Source: JBCBSK01 sp965250105
GTDB lineage: Bacteria; Pseudomonadota; Alphaproteobacteria; Rhizobiales; Tepidamorphaceae
Assembly: GCA_965250105.1 (NCBI GenBank)
Contig: OZ252290.1
Coordinates: forward strand, 1 to 64,000
Direction: 5' to 3'
Length of the DNA stretch: 64,000 nt
Shown: in pieces, positions 55,524 through 63,891 of the stretch
Numbering within the stretch: position 1 is the stretch's first letter
Layout: the number at the start of each line of letters is the position of its first letter
Notes under the pieces: model-generated
Database searches by the model: none
The model's input: only the letters and a program-made list of their open reading frames with translations
What the model was told of the DNA's origin: nothing
Translations under genes and position numbers: made by a program

Positions 55524-56405
55524 ATGCGCAATATGACGACAAACCCCCGCATGGAAACCGATGCCGCCGCGCCGGCGGATGAACACCACGGTCCCGAAGC
55601 GGCGCGCGCGGCTTTCGTGCCGCCCGACGCGGCGGCGAGTTTCTATGTTGGCACCGTGATGCATGCCCGGCTCCAGCCGATGCAGCATCGTTTCAGCTAT
55701 CGCGTGGCGTCCGTTCTCCTGGATATCGACCGGCTCGACGAGGCCGGCGGGACGGCGCGGCTTTTTTCGGTCAACCGGCGCAATGTCGTCAGCTTCCGCG
55801 AGGCCGATCACGGACCGGAAGCCCCCGACGGCACGCGCGATGGTCCGCTCAAGGCGCGGATCCGGCAGCTTCTGACCGATCACGCGATCGAGGCGGATCG
55901 GAGCCGGATCCTGCTCCTGTGCTATCCGCGCATGCTCGGCTATGTGTTCAATCCGCTGTCGGTCTATTTCGTCTATGGGCCGGGCGGCGCGCTCGACGCG
56001 GTCGTCTACGAAGTGCGCAACACCTTTGGCGGGCTGCATTGCTATGTCGAACCCGTCGCGCCCGGCCAGATGTCGGAAGCCGGCATTCGCCAGGCGCGCG
56101 CCAAGGGGTTCTATGTGTCTCCCTTCATCGGCGAAAGCGCCGACTACCGGTTCCGCGTGCGCCCGCCGACCGACGAGGTTCGGCTGCGCATCCTGGAGAC
56201 CGATCCCAATGGCCCGGTCCTGTCGGCCACCTTCGCCGGCACGCGCCGCCCGATGACGGATGCCGCCATCCTGGCGCTGCTCGGACGCATTCCGCTGATG
56301 ACGCAGAAGGTCATCGGTGGGATCCATTTCGAGGCGCTGCGCCTGTGGCTGAAGGGCGCGCGCTACCATCCGCCGCCGGCCGACGGACATGTCTATCGGC
56401 CATGA
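55524..56405 (+). CDS. DUF1365 domain protein
   Basis: 293 aa. Family motifs: FYVGTVMHARLQPMQHRFSYRV, LLCYPRMLGYVFNPLSVYF, VVYEVRNTFGGLHCYV and AKGFYVSPFIGESADYRFRV. The longest frame reaches back into the preceding gene; the ATG at 55524 was chosen because it lies after that gene's stop, but ATG 55533 or 55551 may be used and none has a good Shine-Dalgarno. No TM or signal. It is a regular partner of the FAD oxidoreductase just upstream (28 bp gap) and of the CFA-type enzyme downstream; function unknown. Confidence 0.88.
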   Translation: MRNMTTNPRMETDAAAPADEHHGPEAARAAFVPPDAAASFYVGTVMHARLQPMQHRFSYRVASVLLDIDRLDEAGGTARLFSVNRRNVVSFREADHGPEAPDGTRDGPLKARIRQLLTDHAIEADRSRILLLCYPRMLGYVFNPLSVYFVYGPGGALDAVVYEVRNTFGGLHCYVEPVAPGQMSEAGIRQARAKGFYVSPFIGESADYRFRVRPPTDEVRLRILETDPNGPVLSATFAGTRRPMTDAAILALLGRIPLMTQKVIGGIHFEALRLWLKGARYHPPPADGHVYRP

Positions 56406-56599
56406 CGCATCCCGCGATCAGAATGCCACCCGATATGCGGTCCGCGACACGCCCTTCCGGCGCGCTGGCGGCATGTTTGGCTACTTGTTCCGGCCCCGAT
56501 CGGGATTATGCTTAGACAATATGTAACGGCGCCGTCGCCGGGGACCGAACGCGCCCTGCCCGGAGGTGTCAACGGCCTGAAGAGCAAGAACGATACGCC

Positions 56600-57883
56600 A
56601 TGACCGCCAAGACGACCGACGATGACGTGATGCAGGCGCACGACCGCGCCGCCGAGCACGACGCGATCCTGCTGACCAAGGCCAATGTGCGCGCCGAAAC
56701 CCGCGATCTGCCGCCCATGATTGCGCAGGTGTTTCGCGTCGGCGTCAATCTGGCCCATGGCAGCCTGACGATAGATCTGCCGAACGGCAAGCGCTACCTG
56801 ATCGATTCTGGCGAGGACGGCCCCTCGGGCCATATCCGGGTCAAGAACAACGCCTTCTTCCGCAAGCTCTTCATGGATGCCGATATCGGCGTCGCGGAAG
56901 CCTATATGGCCGGCGATTGGGACAGCGAGGATGTCACGAGCTTCCTTCAGCTTTTCGCGCTGAACTTCGACGCGTATCAGGCTTTCCTGAACAGGCACCG
57001 GCTGTTCAACCTGGTCCGCCGCATCCGGCACTTCTTCAACCGCAACACTAGATTCGGCTCACGCCGCAACATCAGTGCCCATTACGACCTCGGCAATGCG
57101 TTCTTCGCCGCTTGGCTCGACCCGTCGATGACCTATTCCTCGGCCCTGTTCGAGGGAAGGCGCACCGATCTTACCCAGGCCCAGACGGCGAAATATGGTG
57201 CCATCGCCTCCGATCTTGGCCTGGCGCCCGATCATACCGTGCTCGAAATCGGTTGTGGCTGGGGCGGTTTCGCCGAATTCGCGGCGCGCGAGGTGGGCTG
57301 CAAGGTCGTCGGCCTCACGATCAGCCGCGAACAGTTCGACTATGCCCAGAAGCGCCTGTTCGAGGCCGGCCTCGCCGACAAGACCGATCTGCGCCTGCGC
57401 GACTATCGCGACGAGGACGGTTCCTATGACCGGATCGTGTCGATCGAGATGATCGAGGCGGTCGGCGAGAAGTTCTGGCCGACCTATTTCAAGACGTTGT
57501 CCGACCGGCTGGTCGATGGTGGCCGCGCCGGCATTCAGGCGATCACCATTCACGACGACCTGTTCGAGGACTATCGCCGGGCGCCCGACTTCATCCAGCG
57601 CTACATCTTCCCCGGCGGCATGCTGCCGGCGCGCGACATCCTGGCCGATCTCGGCCGTCGCTTCGGCATTCCGCTGGTCCAGGAGCGCGCCTTCGGCCTC
57701 GACTATGCCGCGACGCTGGCCGCCTGGCGCGAGCGCTTCGAGGCTGCCTGGCCGGCCATCGAGCCGATGGGCTTCGACGAGCGTTTCCACAAGTTGTGGA
57801 ACTATTACCTGCACTATTGCGAGGCGGGCTTCCGCGGCGGCTCGATCGACGTGCGCCAGATGTTCTTCGCGAAGCCCGCGTGA
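56600..57883 (+). CDS. cfa: Cyclopropane-fatty-acyl-phospholipid synthase-like methyltransferase
   Basis: 427 aa SAM-dependent enzyme that adds a methylene (or methyl) group to unsaturated acyl chains of membrane phospholipids. The N-terminal lipid-binding part includes IGVAEAYMAGDWDSEDV; then ISAHYDLGNAFFAAWLDPSMTYSSA, the SAM loop LEIGCGWGGFAEFAA, SIEMIEAVGE and the C-terminal YYLHYCEAGFRGGSIDVRQ. Related enzymes make cyclopropane, 11-methyl or furan fatty-acid precursors, and sequence alone does not separate them. 194 bp of intergenic DNA upstream may hold a promoter. Its stop overlaps the MFS start. Confidence 0.92.
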   Translation: MTAKTTDDDVMQAHDRAAEHDAILLTKANVRAETRDLPPMIAQVFRVGVNLAHGSLTIDLPNGKRYLIDSGEDGPSGHIRVKNNAFFRKLFMDADIGVAEAYMAGDWDSEDVTSFLQLFALNFDAYQAFLNRHRLFNLVRRIRHFFNRNTRFGSRRNISAHYDLGNAFFAAWLDPSMTYSSALFEGRRTDLTQAQTAKYGAIASDLGLAPDHTVLEIGCGWGGFAEFAAREVGCKVVGLTISREQFDYAQKRLFEAGLADKTDLRLRDYRDEDGSYDRIVSIEMIEAVGEKFWPTYFKTLSDRLVDGGRAGIQAITIHDDLFEDYRRAPDFIQRYIFPGGMLPARDILADLGRRFGIPLVQERAFGLDYAATLAAWRERFEAAWPAIEPMGFDERFHKLWNYYLHYCEAGFRGGSIDVRQMFFAKPA

Positions 57884-59253
57884 CGGCCGGTTCCGTGCCC
57901 GACCGGACGGCGGGGCCGGACAAGGCCGCGCGAAAACTGTCGATCCTGCCGCTTCTGGCCTATGCGCTTCCGGCGATCCCGCTCGCGACGCTGACGCTGC
58001 CGGTCTATATCTATGTGCCGACCTATTACGCCGAAGGTCTCGGCCTGCCGCTCGCGGCGGTTGGCCAGGTCCTTCTGGCGATTCGCCTGCTCGACGCCGT
58101 CACGGACCCCGCCGTCGGCTATTTCTCGGACCGGATCGGCCTCGGCCGGTTCCGCCGCAAGACCTGGTTCGCGATCAGCCTGCCGGTGATCGCTGTGTCG
58201 CTGATCTTCCTGCTGACGCCGCCGTCGGGCGCGGGGCTTGGCTATCTTGCCCTATGGGGGCTGTTGCTGTCGCTTGGCTGGACGTTGGCGCTGATACCCT
58301 ATGCGGCCTGGGCGGCGGAGCTGTCGCCGAACTATCATGAGCGGAGCCGCATCGTCGGGGCCCGCGAGGCCTGCGTGGTGCTCGGCACGCTCCTCGCCAC
58401 CGCTCTCCCGGCTGTGCTCCTGGCCTTCGGTGAAACCGATCAGGGCCGGGTTCTGGCGATCCTGGCCTGGACCTCGGCACCGCTTCTCATCGTCACCGGG
58501 TTGATCGCGCTGAAGGGCGCGCCGGAGCCGACCAACCGCTCGACCGTCAAGCCGCTCGGCATCGGCAAGGCGCTCGGCCATATGCGGCGCAACGCGCCCT
58601 TCCTGCGGCTCGTGATCGCCTTCGTGGTCAACGGGCTGGCCAATGCCCTCCCCGCCACGCTGTTTCTGTTGTTCGCGCAATACAGGCTCGAGGCCCAGGA
58701 TCTCGCCGGCCTGTTCCTGTTCGCCTATTTCCTGTCGGGCATCGCCGGCATTCCAGTCTGGCTGGCCTTGTCGCGGCGCTGGGGCAAGCATCGCACCTGG
58801 TGCGCGGCGATGATCTTCGCCTGTGTCTTCTTCGCGCTGGTGCCGCTGCTCGGGCCGGGCGATGTCGACGCGTTTCTGGCGATCTCGGTCGCCACGGGCT
58901 TCGCGCTCGGCGCCGATCTCGTCCTGCCCAATGCCATGCAGGCCGATGTCATCGACCTCGATCTGGCGCGCTCCGGCGACCAGCGCTCGGGCGCCTATTT
59001 CGCCGCCTGGAGCGTCGCGACCAAGAGCGCGCTGGCGCTGGCCGTCGGCATCGCCTTTCCGGTGCTGGCGCTGTCGGGTTTCGATCCCGGCGTCGGCGTG
59101 GTGACCGATCGGGGCCTCCTGACGCTGGCGCTGCTCTACAGCCTGCTGCCGGTCGGGCTGAAGCTGATCGCCATCGCGTTGATGTGGCGGTTTCCCTTGG
59201 GCGCCTCGGAACATGCCGAGATCCAGCGCGCCATCGCCGATCGCGCGACCTGA
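57880..59253 (+). CDS. MFS transporter, GPH/MelB-like
   Basis: 457 aa with about 12 hydrophobic helices. The N-terminal PLLAYALPAIPLATLTLPV and the loop LLDAVTDPAVGYFSDR are typical of the glycoside-pentoside-hexuronide:cation symporter family, and LVLPNAMQADVIDLDLARSG occurs in the second half. The start is GTG at 57880, overlapping the cfa stop (GTGA), so the two are translationally coupled. In related clusters this transporter is part of the photo-oxidative stress gene set; substrate unknown, possibly a lipid or its precursor. Confidence 0.88.
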   Translation: MTAGSVPDRTAGPDKAARKLSILPLLAYALPAIPLATLTLPVYIYVPTYYAEGLGLPLAAVGQVLLAIRLLDAVTDPAVGYFSDRIGLGRFRRKTWFAISLPVIAVSLIFLLTPPSGAGLGYLALWGLLLSLGWTLALIPYAAWAAELSPNYHERSRIVGAREACVVLGTLLATALPAVLLAFGETDQGRVLAILAWTSAPLLIVTGLIALKGAPEPTNRSTVKPLGIGKALGHMRRNAPFLRLVIAFVVNGLANALPATLFLLFAQYRLEAQDLAGLFLFAYFLSGIAGIPVWLALSRRWGKHRTWCAAMIFACVFFALVPLLGPGDVDAFLAISVATGFALGADLVLPNAMQADVIDLDLARSGDQRSGAYFAAWSVATKSALALAVGIAFPVLALSGFDPGVGVVTDRGLLTLALLYSLLPVGLKLIAIALMWRFPLGASEHAEIQRAIADRAT

Positions 59254-59274
59254 CGTGGTTACATGGAGCCAGAT

Positions 59275-60105
59275 TCAGTCGGCCTTGGGCGCGGGCGTGT
59301 CGGCGGCAGGGCCTTCAAGCGGTCGCTTGTTCCAACCCGTGCCGCCGGCAACCAGCGGGAAATAGGCCCAATAGGGCAAGAGGTTGATGATCTTGAGCAG
59401 ATAGGTGAAGCGGCGCGGAAAGGTGATCTCGAAACCAGGTTTTTCCAGACGGTCGGCGAAGCGCACCGCCGCCTTGTCGACGTCCATCAGGAAGGGCATG
59501 GGGAACGGGTTCTTGCGGGTCGCCGGCGTATCGACGAAGCCCGGATTGACCACGCTGATGCGGACCCCGGCCCGATCGAGATCGAATTTCAGCGACGATG
59601 CCAGATTGGTCAACCCGGCCTTCGTCGCGCCATAGGGCGCGGATGTCGGCAGGCCGCCATAGCCGGCGACCGAGGAAACGATCACGAGATGCCCCGACCG
59701 CCGCGCCATCATGCGCGGCACGAGCGGCGCGAGACCGTTCACCGTGCCGCCGAGATTAACGGCGAAACTCTTGTCGAAAGCGGTCGGGTCGAAGGCATCC
59801 GCCGTCATCGGCAGATAGACGCCGGCATTGAGGATCGCCAGCGCGATCGGACGGTCGGCCTCGATCTCCTCGACGATGCGGGACAGCGCATCGCGGTCGG
59901 TCACATCACCCGGCTTGGCGATGACGCGACCCTTCAGGCCGGCGCAAGCCGCTTCAAGGGCCGCGAGATCCTCCGCCGAGCGGGCCGTGCCGTAGATTGT
60001 CCAGCCGCGCGCGGCGAGTGTCTTCGACAATTCGAAGCCGATGCCGGAACTCGCGCCGGTGATCCAGCAGACCCCATCGGCCGGTGTCGCGATGTAGTCG
60101 CTCAT
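59275..60105 (-). CDS. Short-chain dehydrogenase/reductase (SDR)
   Basis: 276 aa classical SDR. The NAD(P) loop is CWITGASSGIGFELSKTLAARG, LAILNAGVY and VSSVAGYGGLPTSAPYGATKAG carry the Asn, Ser and Tyr-x3-Lys catalytic residues. The C-terminus has a hydrophobic patch (LLKIINLLPYWAYFPLV) that may touch the membrane. It converges with the MFS gene across 21 bp and follows the chrR-like gene by 102 bp on the same strand. Related SDRs belong to the sigma-E/ChrR regulon of Rhodobacter. Confidence 0.9.
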   Translation of the reverse strand: MSDYIATPADGVCWITGASSGIGFELSKTLAARGWTIYGTARSAEDLAALEAACAGLKGRVIAKPGDVTDRDALSRIVEEIEADRPIALAILNAGVYLPMTADAFDPTAFDKSFAVNLGGTVNGLAPLVPRMMARRSGHLVIVSSVAGYGGLPTSAPYGATKAGLTNLASSLKFDLDRAGVRISVVNPGFVDTPATRKNPFPMPFLMDVDKAAVRFADRLEKPGFEITFPRRFTYLLKIINLLPYWAYFPLVAGGTGWNKRPLEGPAADTPAPKAD

Positions 60106-60207
60106 GGCGCGCCCGTCCGTTCGGGATCAATCAAGTCGGATCATGCCGCCCTTCCCGGCCGGCGATCGCGTCACGCCCGGCCCGTCGGCGGCCGCGACGT
60201 TACCTGA

Positions 60208-60891
60208 CTATCGGTTGAGGATCGGATTGAGGAAGCGGGTCACTGGCCCGGTGAAGCGCAGCGGGGCGTCCATGACGATGAAGCAGATGCAGTCCTCGTC
60301 CGGTTCGGCGACCGGCATGTGATCGACATCGTCGTCGGCGACGGCGATATCGCCGGGGCCGTAGCGGCCGGTCTCGTCGCTGAAGGCGCCCTGCAGGACG
60401 AGCGTCAGTTCCTGGCCTTCATGGGTATGGGTCGGAATCACCTGTCCGGCCTTGATCCACAAAAGGCTGGCCGTCGACCCGTCGGCGAATTTGCGCCGCA
60501 CCTCGCGGATGCCGAGCCGGTTCTTCCAGGGGATCTCGTCGGTCTCAAGACCAAGTGCTTGCCGGATCACCGGTGGCACGAGGCCGGTATCGTCGTCGGC
60601 GTCTTCGGTTGCGTCCGGTTCCGCCCGTTCCGCCGGCGCGTCATGGGCGAAGATCGCGGCCAGCGCCGCGTCGCGGTCCGACAGTGTTTCGGGCGCGACA
60701 TCGTCGAGCCAGTCGCCGCCAATATCCTCCAGCGCGTCGACGAAGGCGGCATGCCGGGTCGACAGGCTCAGATGCGCCGCGACAAGCGCATTGGCCGGCA
60801 GCGACAGGCCGCCGGCGGCATAATCCGCCAGCAACACATCGAGTTGACCCGCCTTTTCGGGCTGGCCTGCCTTTTCACCCTGATCTGTCAT
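60208..60891 (-). CDS. ChrR-like cupin anti-sigma family protein, zinc-site Cys lost
   Basis: 227 aa, two domains as in ChrR: an N-terminal anti-sigma part (LLADYAAGGLSLPANALVAAHLSL) and a C-terminal cupin. In ChrR the anti-sigma zinc is held by one His near the start and an HxxxCxxC motif; here only His40 remains, and Ser44 and His47 replace the two Cys (HLSLSTRH). The cupin metal ligands are intact: His155, His157, Glu161 and His191, spaced as in ChrR. The ATG at 60891 has AGGAG upstream. No sigma-factor gene is adjacent. It may be a ChrR paralogue with altered sensing or a cupin regulator working with another partner. Confidence 0.85.
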   Translation of the reverse strand: MTDQGEKAGQPEKAGQLDVLLADYAAGGLSLPANALVAAHLSLSTRHAAFVDALEDIGGDWLDDVAPETLSDRDAALAAIFAHDAPAERAEPDATEDADDDTGLVPPVIRQALGLETDEIPWKNRLGIREVRRKFADGSTASLLWIKAGQVIPTHTHEGQELTLVLQGAFSDETGRYGPGDIAVADDDVDHMPVAEPDEDCICFIVMDAPLRFTGPVTRFLNPILNR

Positions 60892-60921
60892 AATGATTCC
60901 AAACTCCTGATATGCCGCTCG

Positions 60922-60948
60922 CTACGCCACTGTCCGGCGATCGGATCA
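60922..60948 (-). promoter_or_regulatory. Putative ECF (sigma-E/ECF11-type) promoter for chrR-like gene
   Basis: On the minus strand, TGATCC (60948-60943), 16 bp, then CGTAG (60926-60922), ending 31 bp before the ATG. It resembles the TGATCC and CGTA elements recognised by ChrR-controlled sigma factors. Two more TGATCC words (60143-60138 and 60129-60124, minus strand) precede the SDR gene but lack a matching -10. Confidence 0.5.
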
Positions 60949-61104
60949 CATCGCATAGCCGCCCAGCATGAATTCGGACGTCTTTTCCCGCCCATCCCGT
61001 GTTACTACTTAGAGCTCATGTGGATGTCACCGCGGCATCGCTTCCAAAAACCCGGCACGGTTTTTCCGCCCGACCATAAGACAGCCAAGAAAAAGGGTTC
61101 CCGC

Positions 61105-62142
61105 ATGGCCGTTTCCAGCGTTCTCGATCTCATCGGCAACACGCCCCTCATCGAACTTCGCGGCCCGTCCGACGCGACCGGATGCCGCATTCTCGGCAAG
61201 GCCGAGTTTCTCAATCCCGGCCAGTCGGTCAAGGACCGCGCGGCACTGTGGATCATCCGCGACGCCGAACGCCGCGGCGCGCTGAAGCCCGGCGGCACCG
61301 TCGTCGAGGGCACCGCCGGCAATACCGGGATCGGCCTGGCGCTGGTCGCCGACGCGCTCGGCTACCGGACGGTCATCGTCATTCCCGAGACCCAGTCCGA
61401 GGAAAAGAAGCAGATGCTGCGCATCATGGGCGCGCAGCTCGTCGAGGTGCCGGCGGCCCCTTACCGCAATCCCAACAATTACGTGAAAGTGTCGGGCCGG
61501 CTTGCCGAGAAGCTCGCCGCGACGGAACCAGCCGGCGCGATCTGGGCCAATCAGTTCGACAATGTCGCCAACCGCCAGGCCCATATCGATAGCACTGGCC
61601 CGGAGATCTATGCCCAGACCGACGGCAAGGTCGACGGCTTCATCTGCGCGGTCGGCAGCGGCGGCACGCTGGCCGGGGTCGGCATGGCGCTGAAGGAGCG
61701 CAACCGGGACATTCGCATCGGTCTCGCCGACCCGATGGGTGCGGCGCTGTTCAGCTATTACACGACCGGCGAGCTGAAGAGCGAGGGCAGCTCGATCACC
61801 GAAGGCATCGGCCAGGGGCGGATCACGGCCAATCTCGAGGACGCGCCCGTCGATGTCGCCTATCAGATCCCCGACGCGGAGGCGCTGGAGATCGCCTTCG
61901 CGCTACTCGAAAAGGAAGGGCTGTGCCTTGGCGGCTCGTCGGGCATCAATGTGGCGGGCGCCATGCGGCTTGCGCGCGAGATGGGGCCGGGCCACACCAT
62001 CGTGACCATTCTGTGCGACTATGGCACGCGCTATGCGTCGAAGATGTTCAACCCCGCCTTCCTGCGCGAAAAGGGCTTGCCGGTGCCGGAATGGCTCGAC
62101 AGCAGCCCATCGGTGCCGGATGTTATGGTCCATGACGGCTGA
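61105..62142 (+). CDS. cysK: Cysteine synthase (O-acetylserine sulfhydrylase)
   Basis: PLP enzyme that makes cysteine from O-acetylserine and sulfide, 345 aa. The N-terminal LIGNTPLIELRG, the PLP-Lys in NPGQSVKDRAALW, the substrate loop EGTAGNTGIGLAL and the phosphate-binding GSGGTLAGVGM are present. The ATG at 61105 has AAAGGG upstream; the long open frame before it is not coding for this family. The C-terminal part is longer than E. coli CysK, as in other alphaproteobacterial members. The 213 bp upstream also holds the chrR-like promoter on the other strand. Confidence 0.94.
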   Translation: MAVSSVLDLIGNTPLIELRGPSDATGCRILGKAEFLNPGQSVKDRAALWIIRDAERRGALKPGGTVVEGTAGNTGIGLALVADALGYRTVIVIPETQSEEKKQMLRIMGAQLVEVPAAPYRNPNNYVKVSGRLAEKLAATEPAGAIWANQFDNVANRQAHIDSTGPEIYAQTDGKVDGFICAVGSGGTLAGVGMALKERNRDIRIGLADPMGAALFSYYTTGELKSEGSSITEGIGQGRITANLEDAPVDVAYQIPDAEALEIAFALLEKEGLCLGGSSGINVAGAMRLAREMGPGHTIVTILCDYGTRYASKMFNPAFLREKGLPVPEWLDSSPSVPDVMVHDG

Positions 62143-62172
62143 CGACACACCACGCGGGAGCGGCGGCACATC

Positions 62173-62919
62173 ATGACGACCGAGCCGCTCTATCGCGACG
62201 ACGCCTATCTGACCCGGTGCACGGCGCGCATCACGGCGATCGAGCCGGATGGCGGCGTGGTGCTGGATCGCAGCGTCTTCTATCCCACAGGCGGTGGACA
62301 GCCCGGCGATCGCGGCCGGCTGACGCTGGCCGACGGCCGGGTGCTACCGATCGCCATCGCGCGCAAGGCGGCATTGCCCGGCGCGGTGCGCCATCAGATC
62401 GATCATGACGCGGAAGATCCAGCCCCCGACGATCTCGACGCGCTGATCGGCGAAACGGTTGAGGCGGAGATCGACTGGGATCAGCGCTTCCGGCATATGC
62501 GCCTTCATACCGCGCTGCATCTTCTGTCGGTGGTCCTGCCCTATCCCGTGACCGGCGGGCAGATCGGCGATGATTACGGCCGGCTCGATTTCGACATCGA
62601 CGCGGCCTTGCCGGAAACCGATCACCTGACGGAGCGGCTGAACACGCTGATCGCCGGCGATCATGTGGTGACCGAGGACTGGATCACCGATGACGAGCTT
62701 GCCGCCAAGCCCGATCTCGTGAAGACGATGTCGGTCAAGCCGCCGATGGGCGCGGGCCGGGTGCGGCTCGTGCGGATCGGCGAGATCGACCTTCAGCCCT
62801 GCGGCGGGACGCATGTCCGCGCCACCGGCGAGATCGGCCCGATGCGCATCGACAAGATCCAGTCCAAGGGCGCGCGCAACAAGCGCGTCCGCATCGTGTT
62901 CGATACGCCGTCACAATAA
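62173..62919 (+). CDS. Alanyl-tRNA editing protein (AlaX type)
   Basis: 248 aa stand-alone editing domain that hydrolyses Ser- or Gly-mischarged tRNA-Ala. An N-terminal beta-barrel (SVFYPTGGGQPGDRG) precedes the zinc-dependent editing core with HxxxH in RLHTALHLLS and the second metal site CGGTH. Length matches the AlaX-M class. It starts 30 bp after the cysteine synthase stop and is probably co-transcribed with it and with sseA. Confidence 0.9.
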   Translation: MTTEPLYRDDAYLTRCTARITAIEPDGGVVLDRSVFYPTGGGQPGDRGRLTLADGRVLPIAIARKAALPGAVRHQIDHDAEDPAPDDLDALIGETVEAEIDWDQRFRHMRLHTALHLLSVVLPYPVTGGQIGDDYGRLDFDIDAALPETDHLTERLNTLIAGDHVVTEDWITDDELAAKPDLVKTMSVKPPMGAGRVRLVRIGEIDLQPCGGTHVRATGEIGPMRIDKIQSKGARNKRVRIVFDTPSQ

Positions 62920-62945
62920 CGGTTTTCAGGTAGAGGCAAGGCCCC

Positions 62946-63776
62946 ATGACGAAGACGCGCGCCGACTGGCTGGTGGAGACCGATTGGCTGGCCGATCATC
63001 TGAGCGATCCCGATCTCGTGGTGATCGACGGCTCGACCTATCTGTCGACCATGGGGCGCGACGGGCGCGCGGAATATCTCGAGGCGCATGTCCCTGGCGC
63101 GGTGTTCTTCGATATCGACGAGATCAGCGATCAGGCCTCGCCGCTGCCGCATATGCTGCCGCGCCCCGAAGTCTTCGCCTCGAAGGTGCGCAAGCTCGGT
63201 ATTGGCGACGGCCAGCGGATCGTCGTCTATGACGGGTTCGGCCTGTTCAGTGCGGCGCGTGTCTGGTGGATGTTCCGCATCATGGGCGTCGACGAGGTGG
63301 CCGTGCTGAATGGCGGCTTTCCGAAATGGACCGCCGAGGGTCGCCCGACCGATCAGGGGTCCGAACGACGCCACGAACGCCATTTCACCGCCCGCAAGCG
63401 GGCCGGCTACATCGCCGACAAGGACGATGTAAGGCGCGCGTTGGCCGCGAACGGCCCGATGGTCATGGATGCGCGGCCCGCCGACCGGTTCGCCGGGACC
63501 GCCCCCGAACCGCGCACCGGCGTGCGATCCGGCCATGAGCCGGGCACGGTCAACCTGCCCTATTCGGAATTCACCGACACGGCGGGCTGCGTGAAGTCGA
63601 ATGCGGAACTCGACGCGCTGTTCCGCGCGGCCGGCCACACACCCGGCGCGCCATTGATCACCATGTGCGGATCAGGTCTGACGGCGGCGATCCCGTTTTT
63701 CGCTTTGACCCTGTTAGGCCACGACTCGGTCAGCCTCTATGACGGCTCCTGGGCCGAATGGGGCCAGGAAGACTGA
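62946..63776 (+). CDS. sseA: 3-mercaptopyruvate/thiosulfate sulfurtransferase
   Basis: 276 aa with two rhodanese domains. The first has VVIDGSTYLSTMGRDGRAEY and HVPGAVFFDID; the second carries the catalytic loop TMCGSGLTAAIPFFAL with the active Cys (about residue 238). CGSG(L/V)T at this site favours mercaptopyruvate over thiosulfate. It moves sulfur from mercaptopyruvate to acceptors. It starts 26 bp after the alanyl-tRNA editing gene and closes a sulfur/cysteine-themed trio. Confidence 0.92.
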   Translation: MTKTRADWLVETDWLADHLSDPDLVVIDGSTYLSTMGRDGRAEYLEAHVPGAVFFDIDEISDQASPLPHMLPRPEVFASKVRKLGIGDGQRIVVYDGFGLFSAARVWWMFRIMGVDEVAVLNGGFPKWTAEGRPTDQGSERRHERHFTARKRAGYIADKDDVRRALAANGPMVMDARPADRFAGTAPEPRTGVRSGHEPGTVNLPYSEFTDTAGCVKSNAELDALFRAAGHTPGAPLITMCGSGLTAAIPFFALTLLGHDSVSLYDGSWAEWGQED

Positions 63777-63807
63777 ACCGCCTGAACAACCGGCCCGGTT
63801 TCCAGGG

Positions 63808-63891
63808 ACGTCATCGTCGGGCTTGACCCGGGGATCCGGAACGGCAGGTGACAGCGAAGATACAGGACATGCCGTGCCCGGCATGGCGACG
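63808..63891. repeat. REP-like intergenic inverted-repeat element
   Basis: About 80 bp whose ends are imperfect inverted repeats: GACGTCATCGTCGGGCTTGA at the left and GTGCCCGGCATGGCGACG at the right. The left part (CGGGCTTGACCCGGGGATCC) is the type of word found in dispersed intergenic palindromes of many alphaproteobacteria. It lies after sseA; no protein is credible here to the window end at 64000. Confidence 0.5.

Noticed and set aside
60319..61104. Long N-terminal extension of cysteine synthase
   Set aside because: It overlaps the chrR-like gene on the other strand and has no family similarity; the ATG at 61105 fits the family N-terminus.
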